Below are positions 1 to 11,365 of a DNA stretch of 64,000 nucleotides, piece by piece. Made by a program: the position numbers and the translations under genes. The stretch spans positions 6,789,934 to 6,853,933 of the forward strand of contig NC_074711.1 of assembly GCF_947242115.1 (NCBI RefSeq), in the 5' to 3' direction. Numbering within the stretch: position 1 is the stretch's first letter; the number at the start of each line of letters is the position of its first letter. Source of the stretch: Biomphalaria glabrata (taxonomy: Eukaryota; Mollusca; Gastropoda; Planorbidae). The notes beneath the pieces are model-generated. The model searched no databases. It was given only the letters and a program-made list of their open reading frames with translations, and was not told where the DNA came from.

Positions 1-92
1 TGTGTATCCACGAGAAATATTGCATTCCTTGTTAATCTTCGGACTCGAAGATAAGCCTTACTATTATTATCATTATTTAAGCTAACATAGGT
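1..92 (+). repeat. LINE 3'-end relic with ATT-rich tail
   Basis: This short piece, cut by the window edge, nearly repeats 28795-28885: both read through a CCACGAGAAATATTGCATTCC stretch, a 'ggactcgaag' block and an (ATT)n-type tail, and both continue into 'aagctaacat'. The longer copy at 28.7 kb encodes residues like the C-terminal end of AP-endonuclease LINEs, so this is most likely the last part of the same LINE family. The shared downstream flank suggests the pair arose by segmental duplication rather than by two independent insertions. Confidence 0.55.
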
Positions 93-1700
93 GTCTGGAA
101 ATGTAGGCACCTAACAATTAGGCAATTAGGCGGAAAATTAGGCACCGGAAAATTAGGTACTCTTGAAATAGCGATCTTAATTTTGAACATAATTAAACAA
201 TTTTAACGTCTATTTATCTCTGGGCTAGCGTTGACCTAATAAACAAATAACAAATGTAAAGCGGAAACAAAACGGAAAGAAAAAAAAAACTACCATCATG
301 AGAATGTGTGGCAAAAAATGACTCCTGATTAAGAGTAATTATATAATATAGACATCACATGATTCAGGGGAGGGGAGGTAGAGATGATTCTCCGCTCATT
401 GCTTCACCTCCATCACCAACCCCTATGGTTGTCGGATGAGTTTTTGAAATGGATAATTACGCAATTTGTGTACACGTTTGGTTACAAATGTAAATACTTT
501 CGATTAAATAATATTTTTAATTATTTGTTTATATATTATGTCGGAGAGTGTTGGTGATAAATATAATCGCCCTCTCCTCATCTACTTTAACCCTTAAGAA
601 GCGCTCGTTGAAAAGGGAGGGGGGAGTCGTACTTTTGAAACGGGGAGGGGGCGGTAAAAATGTTGATGTTGATGATCGGCAAATAAACCTTATTTCTTTT
701 GCGGTAGCCGCCTGTGTAAGGGAGCCTGATTGATTTGTGTTGTTTATTTAAGAACTCAAGGCAATACTCATAGTAAAAACTCTACTGCAGAATAAGTATT
801 CATTGGAGACCAATTTTCTCAAAAAAAATATTGATATAGACATTTTTAACAAACAGCCTCACAAAATTAGATCTTCCAAGTAGAATTGTTATTTTTAATT
901 AACATAAAAAGAGAGAACTATAGATGTTTGGATATAATTACTATTATATTGATTATAAACTAAATACTTGTATTAGTTTATTAACATAAAAACCGAGACA
1001 TATTGCCTATTGTTATAGCGATAACAACGATTGGTCTTGTTTAAACCTCGAAGTAACGCACGTAATGCCCTTTAGCCACCCCCTCCACCCACTCCAACTA
1101 AAAGGTGAGGATTTGTCGCGGGTAGATGCTGAACATGGCCGTGAAGATTACGTAATGAGTCTCAAGGCTACACACTGGCGTAAATGGTAAAGAAATTAGA
1201 TCAGCATATAATACAAATGGACGTTTGGGGATTTCAATTTTATAGGCTTTGCAGAGCTTTCAAAAACTTTGGTAGACACATTTCAGTTTTAACCATCATA
1301 ATGTTAATAACAGTAATACAAATAATAATATAAAAGGAAATGCAGATAGTTAAATTTCATTGGGCAGTGTTGAAAGGGAAACGAGTGTTTTTGTTATTGT
1401 TGTTTTAATCATATGTGTGTGTGTGTGTAAGTGTTTGTTTAATAATATGTGTGTATGAAACCTTTTTTGACTTATTTTATTTTTCATTCTAAAGAGCAAA
1501 AACAATTGTATGTGGTACTGTACATAAAAGGAATGGGGGAATATCATAACTTCTCGAAAATTGAAGTAAATAGGCCCTGTGTATTAAATTTGTTTTACGA
1601 TAGAGAAGGCGGGGTTAAGTTAAATTGGAACATCAACAATCTGCTTTAAGCAGAATAAGTATCTATAAGAGACCAATATTCCATAAAAAATGACATAGAA
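93..1700. repeat. Dispersed repeat blocks shared with 27.8-28.3 kb; no gene
   Basis: No protein-coding segment is supported here. Positions about 100-420 (with 'ggcggaaaattaggcac' and 'catgagaatgtgtgg') and 1070-1190 (with 'gtaatgagtctcaaggctac') recur in the same order and orientation at 27840-28265, where about 650 bases of the intervening sequence are absent. A second, local repeat links 783-845 with 1645-1702 ('gcagaataagtat...gagaccaat'). A short GT microsatellite lies near 1412-1430. The 61-66 codon frames in this stretch look like chance. Confidence 0.5.
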
Positions 1701-1720
1701 ACCCAGCCAGCAAAGCTACC

Positions 1721-2110
1721 TGTTCAGGCACGGGCTGAGTTAGGGGCCCGCACGGGGAACCGGATAGTCGTGCGGGGCAGTTTTTTCCTTTCCTACCCCG
1801 TCATGCGCCCATTCAAAACCCCCCTTAGATGAATGGGGCCCGTAAGTAGCAGGGGATGGAGAGATTCGCCCCATTGTTTCACTGCTTGGCGTCGGCTGGC
1901 GGTCTGAATTTTGCGTAATACAGTTAAGGTCCCACCACCTTCCCCCTTCTCGTCCTACTGGCAAGGAGTGCCCTCCCCGCCTCGCTCTTATCTCGGACGA
2001 GACCGTCGGCCAGGAAACTCGTTGCGTAATGAAATTCAAGGGGAGACAAAAAAAAAAGAGCTCAATACAATTGGTTCGGATAGTCTCCCATTTCATTATA
2101 AACACAATAA
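1721..2110 (+). repeat. GC-rich outer-end module, diverged sister of 8005-8175
   Basis: The outer end of the arm begins with a short stretch resembling the GGGCCC array unit ('gggctgagttaggggcccg'). It then has a block at 1950-2110 ('ggcaaggagtgcc...cgtaatgaaattc...ggggaga') that is recognisably similar to 8017-8175 on the same strand ('gacaaggaatgct...cgtaacataactc...ggggagg'). Each arm therefore carries an outer and an inner copy of the same module flanking its array. The 121-codon frame on the minus strand (1740-2105) has no recognisable domain and is probably not a gene. A run of T (2160-2205) and AT-rich DNA follow to 2425. Confidence 0.55.
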
Positions 2111-2427
2111 ACTCATTGAATGTTTTGTTATTTTTTTATATAAACTTTTTATTGCTTCGTTTTTTTTTTTTGTTTGTTTGTTGTTTTTTTTTTTTTTTTT
2201 TTACATTAAAATATTTCGTTTTAATATATATGTATATAGCTATGAAATAAAAACAAGTGTTTTATTGTTATACAATATATAAGGACGATTCTTTTGATTT
2301 AATAATTTTATTTACATATTTAATGAAAACTATATTTTTTGATATTTTAAATTTATCAGAAATTTTTTTACGAACAATATAAAAACTGATGTAAACGCTG
2401 CATACAATAACTGTAAGGACCCCCAAT

Positions 2428-2441
2428 GGACCTCATTCACC
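2428..2441 (+). repeat. Left terminal inverted repeat of the ISL2EU-like element
   Basis: GGACCTCATTCACC here is the exact reverse complement of 6711-6724. The adjoining dinucleotide AT (2426-2427) is matched by AT at 6725-6726. A subterminal inverted pair follows 10-40 bases further in. Confidence 0.85.
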
Positions 2442-2515
2442 GAAACGTACGGTCACGTGACAACCATCAACTATTCACTTGTGTGTATAGAATAGTATAG
2501 ATTAGTACTGGAAAG

Positions 2516-4136
2516 ATGGGGAAGCAATGCGATGCATTTGACTAATAATTATGAACATAAAAAAGAATGGAAAAAAAAAAAAAGGTTTTCATCGTTTTCC
2601 TGTGAACAATCCAAAGCTATGTAAAGAATGGGTTGTCAAACTGAAACGAAAAAACTTCACTGCAAGTGTACACTCTGTAATAGTGTAATATGTTCAGAGC
2701 ATTTTGAGGAGGACTGTTTTATTTACCAGCCTTTTACAAGTAAGTAGATAGATCTATAATCTATAGAATCTAGATCTAATCTATATTTATATTCTAGATC
2801 TAGAAGTGTTATACTAATATAATAGTAGTAGTAGTAATACGATGATATTTAAGTCTTTGACAAGTAGGCCTAGAAAAAAATGGCCTAGATCTATATCTAC
2901 ATAAGAATCTAGATTGACTAGAATCACTAGATCTATACAAGTCTAGAGAATCTAGATCTAGACAAAATAGTTTCAAATATTAATTAGATCTAGATTATTC
3001 TAGATCTACTCAAATCTATACTGTATAATCTGAATCTGTAGACCTATTCTACTATTCTAGACTAGAGTCTAGAACTCTAGATCTATATTTTTTTTATTCT
3101 AATTCTATTAAATTTACAATCAGAATTAGATCTAGACCGAGATTTTTAAATCTGATTATTATTCAAAGTTTATAAATTAAATTTAAAGAGCATGTAAATA
3201 ATAAAATAACTAGATCTAGTCTAGATAGAATATTTCATATTTCTAGATTAGACTAGTGTCATTAGTGACTAGACTGACCTAGACTAGAAATTAGTAGAAA
3301 AGTAGATCTACTAGTAACTAGATGGATCTAGTCAATCTATAGAATAAGATATAGACTATAGAATTCTATTAGCGTTGATTCGACTTTAAATAATACTAAA
3401 CAGCCTATTATTATTACTATTAATATTTGCTAAATTCTGATCTAGTTACAATCTAGTACGGTAGTAGTATATTAAATATCAACTTAGATTCCTACAAGTA
3501 GGAAAAAAATAGTGGATCTAATGTTAATAATTAATCAGTAGGCCTCCCTATTCATATGTATTATTAGGTTTATATGGCTTATTTTCAGATGGTATATAGA
3601 TCTATAGGTCTAGTAACTTTCATGTAGATTATTTTGAAAAAAAAAAATTTGTTTTATAACTAATATACATTATATTATTATATATTCCATTTAGATCGCA
3701 GACTTCTAAAGCCTGGTGCTGTGCCGACCAAGTTTTCTTTTTCCAAAAGTACACCAAGCCGAAAAAAGACCAAATATGAATTTAGGTAAATGTTTTGAAA
3801 TACTTCAGTAATTATGTTTTACATTTTTGTATCTTAATTGTAAATATTTTTATGATGATCATGTTTGACTGTACACTTAAATATATTTTGTTTCCTTTTA
3901 GACAACCTCTTTTACCCCAGGACACCACCATTGAGGAGAAGACTAGAGATGTCACTGTGCAAACTAATGAAGACTTTATTACAGATCTTCTAAAGAGGGT
4001 AAATACTTTGGAACCAGGCAATGCTAGCCTTCTGGAAGAAGTTGCTCAGTTGAAATTGTGTTATGACTCTTTGAAACTAAAAGGAGATAACTTTTTTTGT
4101 TTAAGTAGCTGTTTAGAAGACAAATTATTGTTATGA
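2516..4136 (+). pseudogene. THAP-domain transposase N-terminal remnant (three exons)
   Basis: Exon 1 (about 2516-2739) starts ATG-GGG-AAG-CAA-TGC and carries FHRFP, a CKEW-containing helix and the block CSEHFEEDCF, the hallmark of the C2CH THAP DNA-binding zinc finger. Exon 2 (3695-3785) encodes RRLLKPGAVPTKFSF, the conserved tail after THAP domains. Exon 3 (3902-4136) gives an acidic, probably coiled-coil stretch (NTLEPGNASLLEEVAQLKL) and ends at a stop. Splice signals are good (GTAAGT at 2740, TTTAG at 3694, GTAAAT at 3786, TTTTAG at 3901). Exon 1 is broken by at least one frameshift between the first cysteine and FHRFP and another before CSEHF. In the full family a DDE catalytic domain follows the coiled coil; here only AT-rich DNA follows, so catalysis is lost. 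Confidence 0.75.
2745..3640. repeat. TAGATC-rich low-complexity tract
   Basis: The intron between THAP exons 1 and 2 is dominated by overlapping TCTAGA, AGATCT and CTAGAT words in no fixed register, so it is cryptically simple DNA rather than a clean tandem repeat. Similar tracts occur at about 5080-6470 and 46180-46670. Confidence 0.75.
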
Positions 4137-5079
4137 CTTATGAATTTTAGCAACATTTAAATTTAAAATTGGTGTGTATATATTTTATTAATATTTATTA
4201 ATATAAACTTTTTTATTATGTACTTCTACAGATCAGTGCCCAAAAATATTAAATATTATTTCCTTATTTATATAGTTTTCCTCTTACAATGTTGTTACTT
4301 TGGTTTATTATGACTTATCAATTTTTCTCTGGCAACTTGAAATAATTGGTGTGCACATTTTATTAATATAAGCTTGTTTATTTCATGTTTAAAATTTCAA
4401 AATTTGTATATATGTATATATTTTTAGTAATAATATCAGCTTCCTTGTGTACAATATACTTTTCACATCATTCAATAAAATAATACACTTATAAAGAAAC
4501 AAAGACTTTATTTTGCTATGACAATGTATCATATCTATTTAAATAAACTACAAAATGAATCGCAAACATCACAAAGCTAAAAAAATATAGATGGTAATGG
4601 TATAGTTCTGTCATAGAAGACAATGTCCGAAGTTAATCTTTTAGGATCGGCTTGTAGAACTGAAAATATAGGAGTGTTCTGAGGTAAGGCAGCCAAAGCA
4701 GACATTGAAACACTGTTATCAAAATTTTGTAGACCAGTCTTATCACAGCTAAAACTATCCTTCGTTTTCTGAGGCTTTAGGTGCAGGTTGATGCCATGTC
4801 TGAATTTTGTCTGTTGGTGCTGCATACATTTCTTTTTTGCTATAGTCTTCTAGAGCAGACAGAAGACCAAAAAGATGTTTACAACAGGCGAGCTTTCAAC
4901 CTCTGCACACTGACACTCTCCTTCAATGACCTGAAAGAATAAATATTTTTTTTTTAAATTAATAAATACATATATTAATGCATTAAATGTTTTAAAATTA
5001 ATAGGTGTGCATTGACTAATTTTATAAACCCCCCACGCACAGGTTGTAGATTATGCCCACTTCGCATACCTCTTGCACT

Positions 5080-6470
5080 GCCTCTGAATATATGATTTCT
5101 AATTTAAACTAAATCTATAATGTAGATAAAATGTAGTAGACATCTAGATTTATCAGTTTAGAATTATATTGGATCCTACAATGTTCATGACTTAAATTGT
5201 GTTAATTAGATTATAAATCTTGTCACTCTATTCTAGGTGATAAGTAAATGCTATATATATATATCTTGAATTCTAGAACTAGCCTTATTCCAGAAATTAT
5301 CTCTAGAATCACTCTAGACAAGTGTTTCTCAAAATGTGTTCAGCAGAACCTTACGCCTGAATAAGTGTTCCATGAACTACTGGAATAATTAATTAGTAGG
5401 CTACCATGTGAATAAATCTTTTAAAAAAAAAAAGAAAAGTTTTCCGCTAAATACTCATAGTGTGCGAAGTGTTCCGTTTTGAAGGAAAAGGTTTGGGAAA
5501 CACTGCTCTAGACAGTCTAGACTAGGACTATAAGTATAGATCTATATATAGCTAGATCTAGTAAAGAAGGTCTTAACTACAATAAAGAATTACATAGCAT
5601 AGGCCTCTAATTCTATATCTCAAAGTAATCTAGATCCAGGTAGATCTAGAGACTATATTACTAGCTATATTTATAATATATGTTATTATTTATAATGTAG
5701 ATCTATTACATAATTAATAAATTAGTAGATCTATAATCATACATTTCTAAATTTTCAAAGATCAATTCACAGGACCAGATCTAGGTCTAGATTAAAATTA
5801 TAATATTATAGATTTAGAGTTTAGAGACTATTAGAGATCTAGTTGTTTTTTGTTTTTTTTACTAGTTTATATCTAGAATCTAAATCTAGATGTTCTAAGT
5901 TTGATCTATCAACTTAAGTTAATCTTGTGAGTCTAAGTCAGTCTAGAAGTAGAGTACGAGAGTCTACAGCAAGATCTAGATGTATATTTATATTAGATCT
6001 AGAAGCTAGTCTTATCTAAAAAAAAATCTAGATTAGATAGAGCTAAGTAGATCTAGATCTAGATAGTTACTAAATTCTAGAATTTCTATCTCTAGACTAG
6101 TCTAGAGTCTAGATCTAAAAGTCTAGTAGATCTAGTCAAATCTAGTCTAGATCTAGTGACAATCTAGTCATAATATTAATACTAATAGTGCCTGGTAATC
6201 TATTCTAGATCTAGACCTAGATCTAGATTCTAGTAGGCCTAACTAATCAGTAAAATCAGTTAAATAAGTCAATAAGTACTAGACTCTAGATCTAGTCTTT
6301 AACTTTAAGTAAGTAGATTGACTAATCTAGACAGATCATAGATCTATAATCTATAGCTATACTGTATAGTGTATAGATCTAGTTAATCTAGTTATATATC
6401 TAGATCTACATCTAGTAATAGTAAGATTTAAGATAAAGAAATAAAGATAGTCATAGTCATAGATTCTATG
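5080..6470. repeat. TAGATC-rich low-complexity tract
   Basis: The intron of the minus-strand SWIM gene is built mostly of overlapping TAGATC, TCTAGA and AGATCT words. It is interrupted at 5320-5505 by a small hAT-type element. The same simple composition fills the other intron of this transposon and the region upstream of the first dehydrogenase gene. Confidence 0.75.
5312..5513. mobile_element. hAT-type MITE with 8-bp target duplication
   Basis: CTCTAGAC occurs at 5312-5319 and again at 5506-5513. Between them the ends are inverted: (C)AAGTGTTTCTCAAA at left and, inverted, CAGTGTTTCCCAAACC at right. Eight-base target duplications and CAGTG-type ends are standard for the hAT superfamily. The 186-bp interior has no coding capacity. 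It sits inside the ISL2EU-like element, so it inserted after that element. Confidence 0.75.
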
Positions 6471-6710
6471 GTAATTTAAAAAGAGCTTACCTTTCCATTG
6501 TAGCTAATCACTCCAGTAACATTGTAATTAAATTACGTGTCTGTAATCATTTTCACATGCATATGCTGCATTTATAACATCGCAATATTCTAACAAGTTA
6601 ACAAAAGTAAAATTTACAAGCAAGAGTGGTTTTCCAACAATAGATTCCATGTTGGTGTCTAGATTAAACTGATGGTTGTCACGTGACTTGAGGGGTGTTT
6701 GTTTACGATT

Positions 6711-6724
6711 GGTGAATGAGGTCC
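6711..6724 (-). repeat. Right terminal inverted repeat of the ISL2EU-like element
   Basis: GGTGAATGAGGTCC mirrors 2428-2441. Immediately outside it the GGGCCC array sequence resumes at the point where the right arm is uninterrupted (about 26775-26785, inverse orientation). Confidence 0.85.
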
Positions 6725-6726
6725 AT

Positions 6727-7981
6727 TGGGCCTGCCCATACTAACCACATGGGCCTCAATTGGGGGAAGAACTCGGCCCTTAAGGTTGAGTCTGGGCTCA
6801 GTCAGTGGCCCCAGAAAATCCCCTTGTGAAATCCGTGTGGGACCAGTAAGGGAAAGGACTTGTGGGCCCCAATAAGGCTATAGATACTTGGCTCTTTGGG
6901 GAGAATTAATGAAAGCCCAAATGGGGCCCTTAGGGGTCGAGTCTGGGCGAAATCAGAAGGCCAAGATGACGCCGTGATGGAAACTTCATGGGGCCAGTAC
7001 GGGGAAAACATTAAGGGGCCTGAAAGGGCTTAACACATGGGTTCGATTTGGGGGATGAACGTTGGCCCAAACGGGTGCCCTTAGGGCTGAGTCTGGGTCC
7101 AGTTAGGGGGCCCAGATGAAGCCCTGATGGAAACCTCATGGGGCCAGTACGGGGAAAAATTGAGGGGCCTGAGAGGGCTAAACTCATGGGCCCCATTTGG
7201 GGGATGAACGTTGGCCCAAACGGGGGCCCTTAGGGCTGGGTCTGGGCTCAGTTAGGGGGCCCAGATGAAGCCCTGATGGAAACCTCAAGGGGCCAGTACG
7301 GGGAAACATTGAGGGGCCTGCTAGGGCTAAACACATGGGCCCCATTTGGGGGATGAACGTTGGCCCAAACGGGGGCCCTTAGGGCTGAGTCTGGGCTCAG
7401 TTAGGGGGCCCAGATGAAGCCCTGATGGGGCCAGTACGGGGAAAACATTGAGGGGCCTGCTAGGGCTAAACACATGGGCCCCATTTGGGGGATGAACGTT
7501 GGCCCAAACGGGGGCCCTTAGGGCTGGGTCTGGGCTCAGTTAGGGGGCCCAGTTGAAGCCCTGATGGAACCCTCATGGGGCCAGTATGGGGAAGACATTG
7601 AGGGGCCTGATAGGGCTAAACACGTGGGCCCCATTTGGGGGATGAACGTTGGCCCAAACGGGTGCCCTTAGGGCTGAGTCTGGGCTCAGTTAGGGGGCCC
7701 AGATGAAGCCCTGATGGGGCCAGTACGGGGAAAACATTGATGGGCCAGAAAGGGCTAAACAAGTGGGCCCCATTTGGGGGATGAACGTTGGCCCAAACGG
7801 GGGCCCTTAGGGCTGGGTCTGGGCTCAGTTAGGGGGCCCAGTTGAAGCCCTGATGTAAACCTCATGGTGGCCAGTACGAGGAAAACATTGAGGGGCCTGA
7901 TAAGGCTAAACACATGGGCCCCATTTGGGGGATGAACGTTGGCCCAAACGGGTGCCCTTAGGGCTGAGTCTGTGCTCAGTT
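6727..7981 (+). repeat. GGGCCC-rich tandem-repeat element, left arm copy
   Basis: After a distinctive leading section (6727-7010) come about seven tandem units marked by GATGAACGTTGGCCC, spaced roughly 139 or 150 bases apart. The shorter form lacks about 11-12 bases near 'gaaacctcatgg'. Units contain GGGCCC several times. The open frames of 61-69 codons on the minus strand within it follow the repeat period and are not genes. The array ends abruptly at 'ctgtgctcag' before a CT-rich stretch. The leading section is colinear with the start of the central copy (16380 onward), so this behaves like a dispersed element rather than a purely local satellite. Confidence 0.85.
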
Positions 7982-8175
7982 TGCCTCTAGTTTCTCTTTC
8001 TCTCTTTTCTCCCTACTGACAAGGAATGCTCTCCCGGTCTAGCTGTTATCTCAGACGAAACATAGAAAGTTATTACGTAACATAACTCGAGGGGAGGTAA
8101 AAGAAAAAAAAGAAAACCATGACTTTGATATGTTGGCTCGGATAGACTCACTTAGATTATTAATACAAACAATAT

Positions 8176-10690
8176 TGCTGTTTTTTAATTATTTTATTTT
8201 CATAAAAATGTGTATAGGTTCCTATATGTTTTTCTTCTTTTTTTTTTTTCGTTCTTTGCATTTAATTTAAAGTTATAGAATGCTGATTTCTAAACTGTGA
8301 TAATTTTATCTTACATTATACTTTATTAAATAAATTGGATTGTAGGTCATTTTTAGGTATAACATTCAATGTCATTAAGTCAAAAAGTGATTTATATTAT
8401 ATATTTTATTTATTCTTCTCACAGTAGTTTGATCAAAACGTTTCTACTATAACGACATATATATGGGATATTTGTGTGTGTGCATGTTTGTTAGCGCGCG
8501 TGTGTATGAACTATGCATGTTATATGCCAATTTAAAATTTCTAGATCTAATATAGTACGTGACACTTTAAAAAAAGAAGGGTCATTGCCTAGCTCCAAGA
8601 TTTTTCATGAGATGGCTAGATACAAATGTGCGATTAATATGATCTCGAGTGTTTTGATTTATTCGAGTAAAAAAAAAAAAGCAACTTTTGACTTTACAAC
8701 ACTTGCTGTAAATGGACCTTCACTTAGGCATCATTTTGACTTTGCTCATGTAATGTAACACCCCTTTGACCATATTCGCACTCCCTCTACGTCTATCTGA
8801 CCCAGATGTTTAATTAACATCATGGTGATCTCTTTTATAGCCTTCCTCTAACTTAACTCCCCTTTCTTCTTTTTTTCTTTTACCCACTCTGCTGGATTTC
8901 TCGAGTTCACACCTAATGAAACGCTAGACAAAATGACGCCTCTCGAAGTAATAAAACTGAATCTGTCGTTCTTGTAGGTTTCTATAATTGCGGAAGGTAC
9001 CGGTACCGGTATTTACTGACCAGTCATTGATATTTAGGGTTATGTATTTTCACGTCTACCTCAGGAAATAAATAAATAAATACATATATATATATATATA
9101 TAGGTTAACATAGAAAATCAACAGATTCAGTTAAACAAGCACAGCATTATTGGTTTCTTTTTTTTTTTTTTTACGTTTTATCTGTAACATGTATTAAATA
9201 TATTTTAACCATTCATACTACAGATCTGATTTACTGTAATTGTGTATAGTTGCACTGTTCAATTAGATTTCAAATAAATAAATTATTTGCAATTCTTATT
9301 GCATCTTCTGGTAATAAGCCGATTTTAAAAGTTTTAATGTAGCCTATAATGCTAGTTTCCAGTACCGGTAGATATTTTTAATGTAAACAAACTTTACACA
9401 AGCAAAGAATATTAACAATAGGGGTTTTACCAATCTTGTTTGAATTTATTTAGTCGTTTTGAAACATGACTAATAAGAATGCTTTTATATTGATTTAAAT
9501 GTTTGTCTCAGTTATATTTAAATATAGATATCAATTTATAAAGATCGAGTGCGTGTAAAATTCCTACAAATAAAGATCAGCTTAGGTTAACACGTGTTTG
9601 ACGTTTTCCTTGCTCGTTGCATAGAACGCGTGCTATCAAGCAAGAAAGTACACGTGTTCACACTGATGGTCAGTAGGTCAAGGCTCACTGACTCTCACTG
9701 TAAATCTTTTTCGTACCACCTCTTTACTCGATCTTTTTGTTGACGTAATAGACCTTGTGATCTCTTTCTTTTATGAGTTACACAAATGTTTAGGTCAATA
9801 ACATTCAAATATAATGAAACACGTAACTAAAACTATCTTATGATTTAAATATAATTCAAGGAATTTTTATTTTAAAGTATAAGATATAACTGGCAAGATC
9901 ATGATATGAACGACAGGATTTGCTATTCAGTTTCATACATTTAAAAAAAAGTTATCTCAAAATACATGCTACATGACAGATCTAATAAACTACATTATAG
10001 GCACAGTTCGTAAATATTATCGATGACTGATTCTACGAAGATAAAGAGCATAAAAAAAAAATCAAGAGGCATGCAAATGTGTTGTAGCCATAGTTGTAGA
10101 CTATGTACGTGTCAGTGTTTTATCTAATATCTACTGTATACCCCATTCTAGAATATTTATGATTTAAAATATATATAAAATTAATTAGAGTCATATTTTA
10201 AATCGTGCAATCTAACTTTGTAAGAACCATCTTCGTTAATTATAATGTCTATAATGCAATTTGTGTAAGTACGGTAGTCAAGTAGATGAGGTCACGAGAT
10301 GAACCAACACATCCTCACATCATTTATTGTTCAAATGCTGCACACTGCTATATGGTATCGAAATACTAGCGTTAATAAAACAAACAATTTAAATATTCAA
10401 CAAGAGACACTACTAATACAGTATTAGAGAAGATTATAGTCCTGAGGGGGGGGGGGGGGGAGAAAGACTGTGCCGCTGGTCAATGTGTAGGCTACCCGGT
10501 CACGTGGCTTACTTACAATTGACCAACCAGAGACAGGTCTACATGATAGGCTACAGCCTATTGCATCATTAAGAAAAATAGCGCCAGAACCAAACACCAT
10601 GACCATCCCATTCCAGTCATAGTACTCATAGATCTACTTCAAGATTGTGTTGATTTGTGATTAACTCGAATCTTTTCTAACAACTTTGGA
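8176..10690. other. Arm sequence without recognisable gene
   Basis: This AT-rich DNA is mirrored at about 22670-25200. It contains short T or A runs, a TATATA microsatellite near 9085-9105 (longer in the right arm, 24256-24290) and a poly-G tract at 10446-10460. The 81-codon frame at 8513 has no detectable domain. I see no gene. Confidence 0.5.
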
Positions 10691-11365
10691 ATGTGTGTGT
10701 CAAGCCCTCAAGCAAAGGTACTTTTTATTTTATTAGACAATTAGATCTACTTTATTATTTTATACTTATTTATAGAGATTAAGTCTGGATAAATTAAAGT
10801 AGATTAGATCTAGAATACTAGAATCTAGATCTACATCTACATTTAATTTTAATGTCATTTTTGTTTGTGAATGTGCTTTTTTGGTTTAAGTTTAAGTCTA
10901 GTCAGACTAGGCCGTCACTAGGCACAAATAATTATTTTAAGTGACTCAAGGAAAGCCGTTTGAAATAATAATTATAATCATTCGAATCGCGTTGCGTGTC
11001 TCACAGTTTATTAGAACCTTAATAGATTAGATTTAGAAAGTCAATTTAGAAAAGATAGTAAAACCAAATTCAACCATTAAAATTAATATTTTAAAATACG
11101 TGAGTTCTTGAGATCTATTTTCAATTTAAATGCAAAATGTAGGCCTATAAATACATTTTTGTATACTTTTTTGTAGAAGCAAATCTAACAATGTTATACT
11201 ATACTATACTGAAACTAGTCAATAATCTTGTCATTCAATATGTTGTGCAGAATTTATAATTTATCTTTATATTGCTTATGCCTTATGTAGATCTATGTAT
11301 TTAATATTTCTCATGTGTGACTTTGATTTAAAAAAATTGAAATGTTAAAAAAAAATGATTTTCAG

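Larger units (their letters stand above)
4577..6650 (-). pseudogene. SWIM zinc-finger protein remnant (YqaJ-type partner gene of the transposon)
   Basis: On the minus strand exon 1 (6650 down to 6491) opens with MESIVGKPLLLVNFTFVNLLEYCDVINAAY and, after a frame change, ends NYNVTGVISYNGK at a GTAAG donor. Exon 2 starts at 4930 after TTCTTTCAG with VIEGECQC and, after another frame change, continues CKHLFGLLSALEDYSKKEMY to a stop at 4755. The CxC...CxH pattern is a SWIM zinc finger, and this arrangement is typical of the N-terminus of the YqaJ-nuclease proteins carried by ISL2EU elements. A further 60-codon open stretch lies at 4577-4754. The nuclease domain is not seen. At least two frameshifts separate the pieces, so this is a relic. 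Confidence 0.65.
2426..6726. mobile_element. ISL2EU/IS4EU-like DNA transposon, decayed, in left arm only
   Basis: The element proper is 2428-6724. It has terminal inverted repeats GGACCTCATTCACC / GGTGAATGAGGTCC and a second subterminal inverted pair, GTCACGTGACAACCATCA (2452-2469 and, inverted, 6671-6688). Flanks are 'cccccaat' and 'attgggcc'; the right arm keeps the uninserted 'cccccaattgggcc', so insertion duplicated a dinucleotide AT (or used a zero-duplication AA/TT cut). Inside are a THAP-gene remnant on plus and a SWIM zinc-finger gene remnant on minus. As I recall, ISL2EU/IS4EU elements duplicate an AT dinucleotide and pair a THAP/DDE transposase with a SWIM-YqaJ nuclease protein. Spy elements, which insert between AAA and TTT without duplication, are the alternative. 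The DDE core and the YqaJ nuclease domain are not visible, so the copy is probably non-autonomous. Confidence 0.75.

Noticed and set aside
1740-2105. 121-codon minus frame that is translated identically from its mirror at 27134-27499
   Set aside because: No domain, Pro/Gly/Arg-rich reading of GC-rich repeat DNA; identity follows from the inverted duplication.
6802-7196. Minus-strand open frames in the GGGCCC array
   Set aside because: They follow the repeat period and composition, with no protein similarity.
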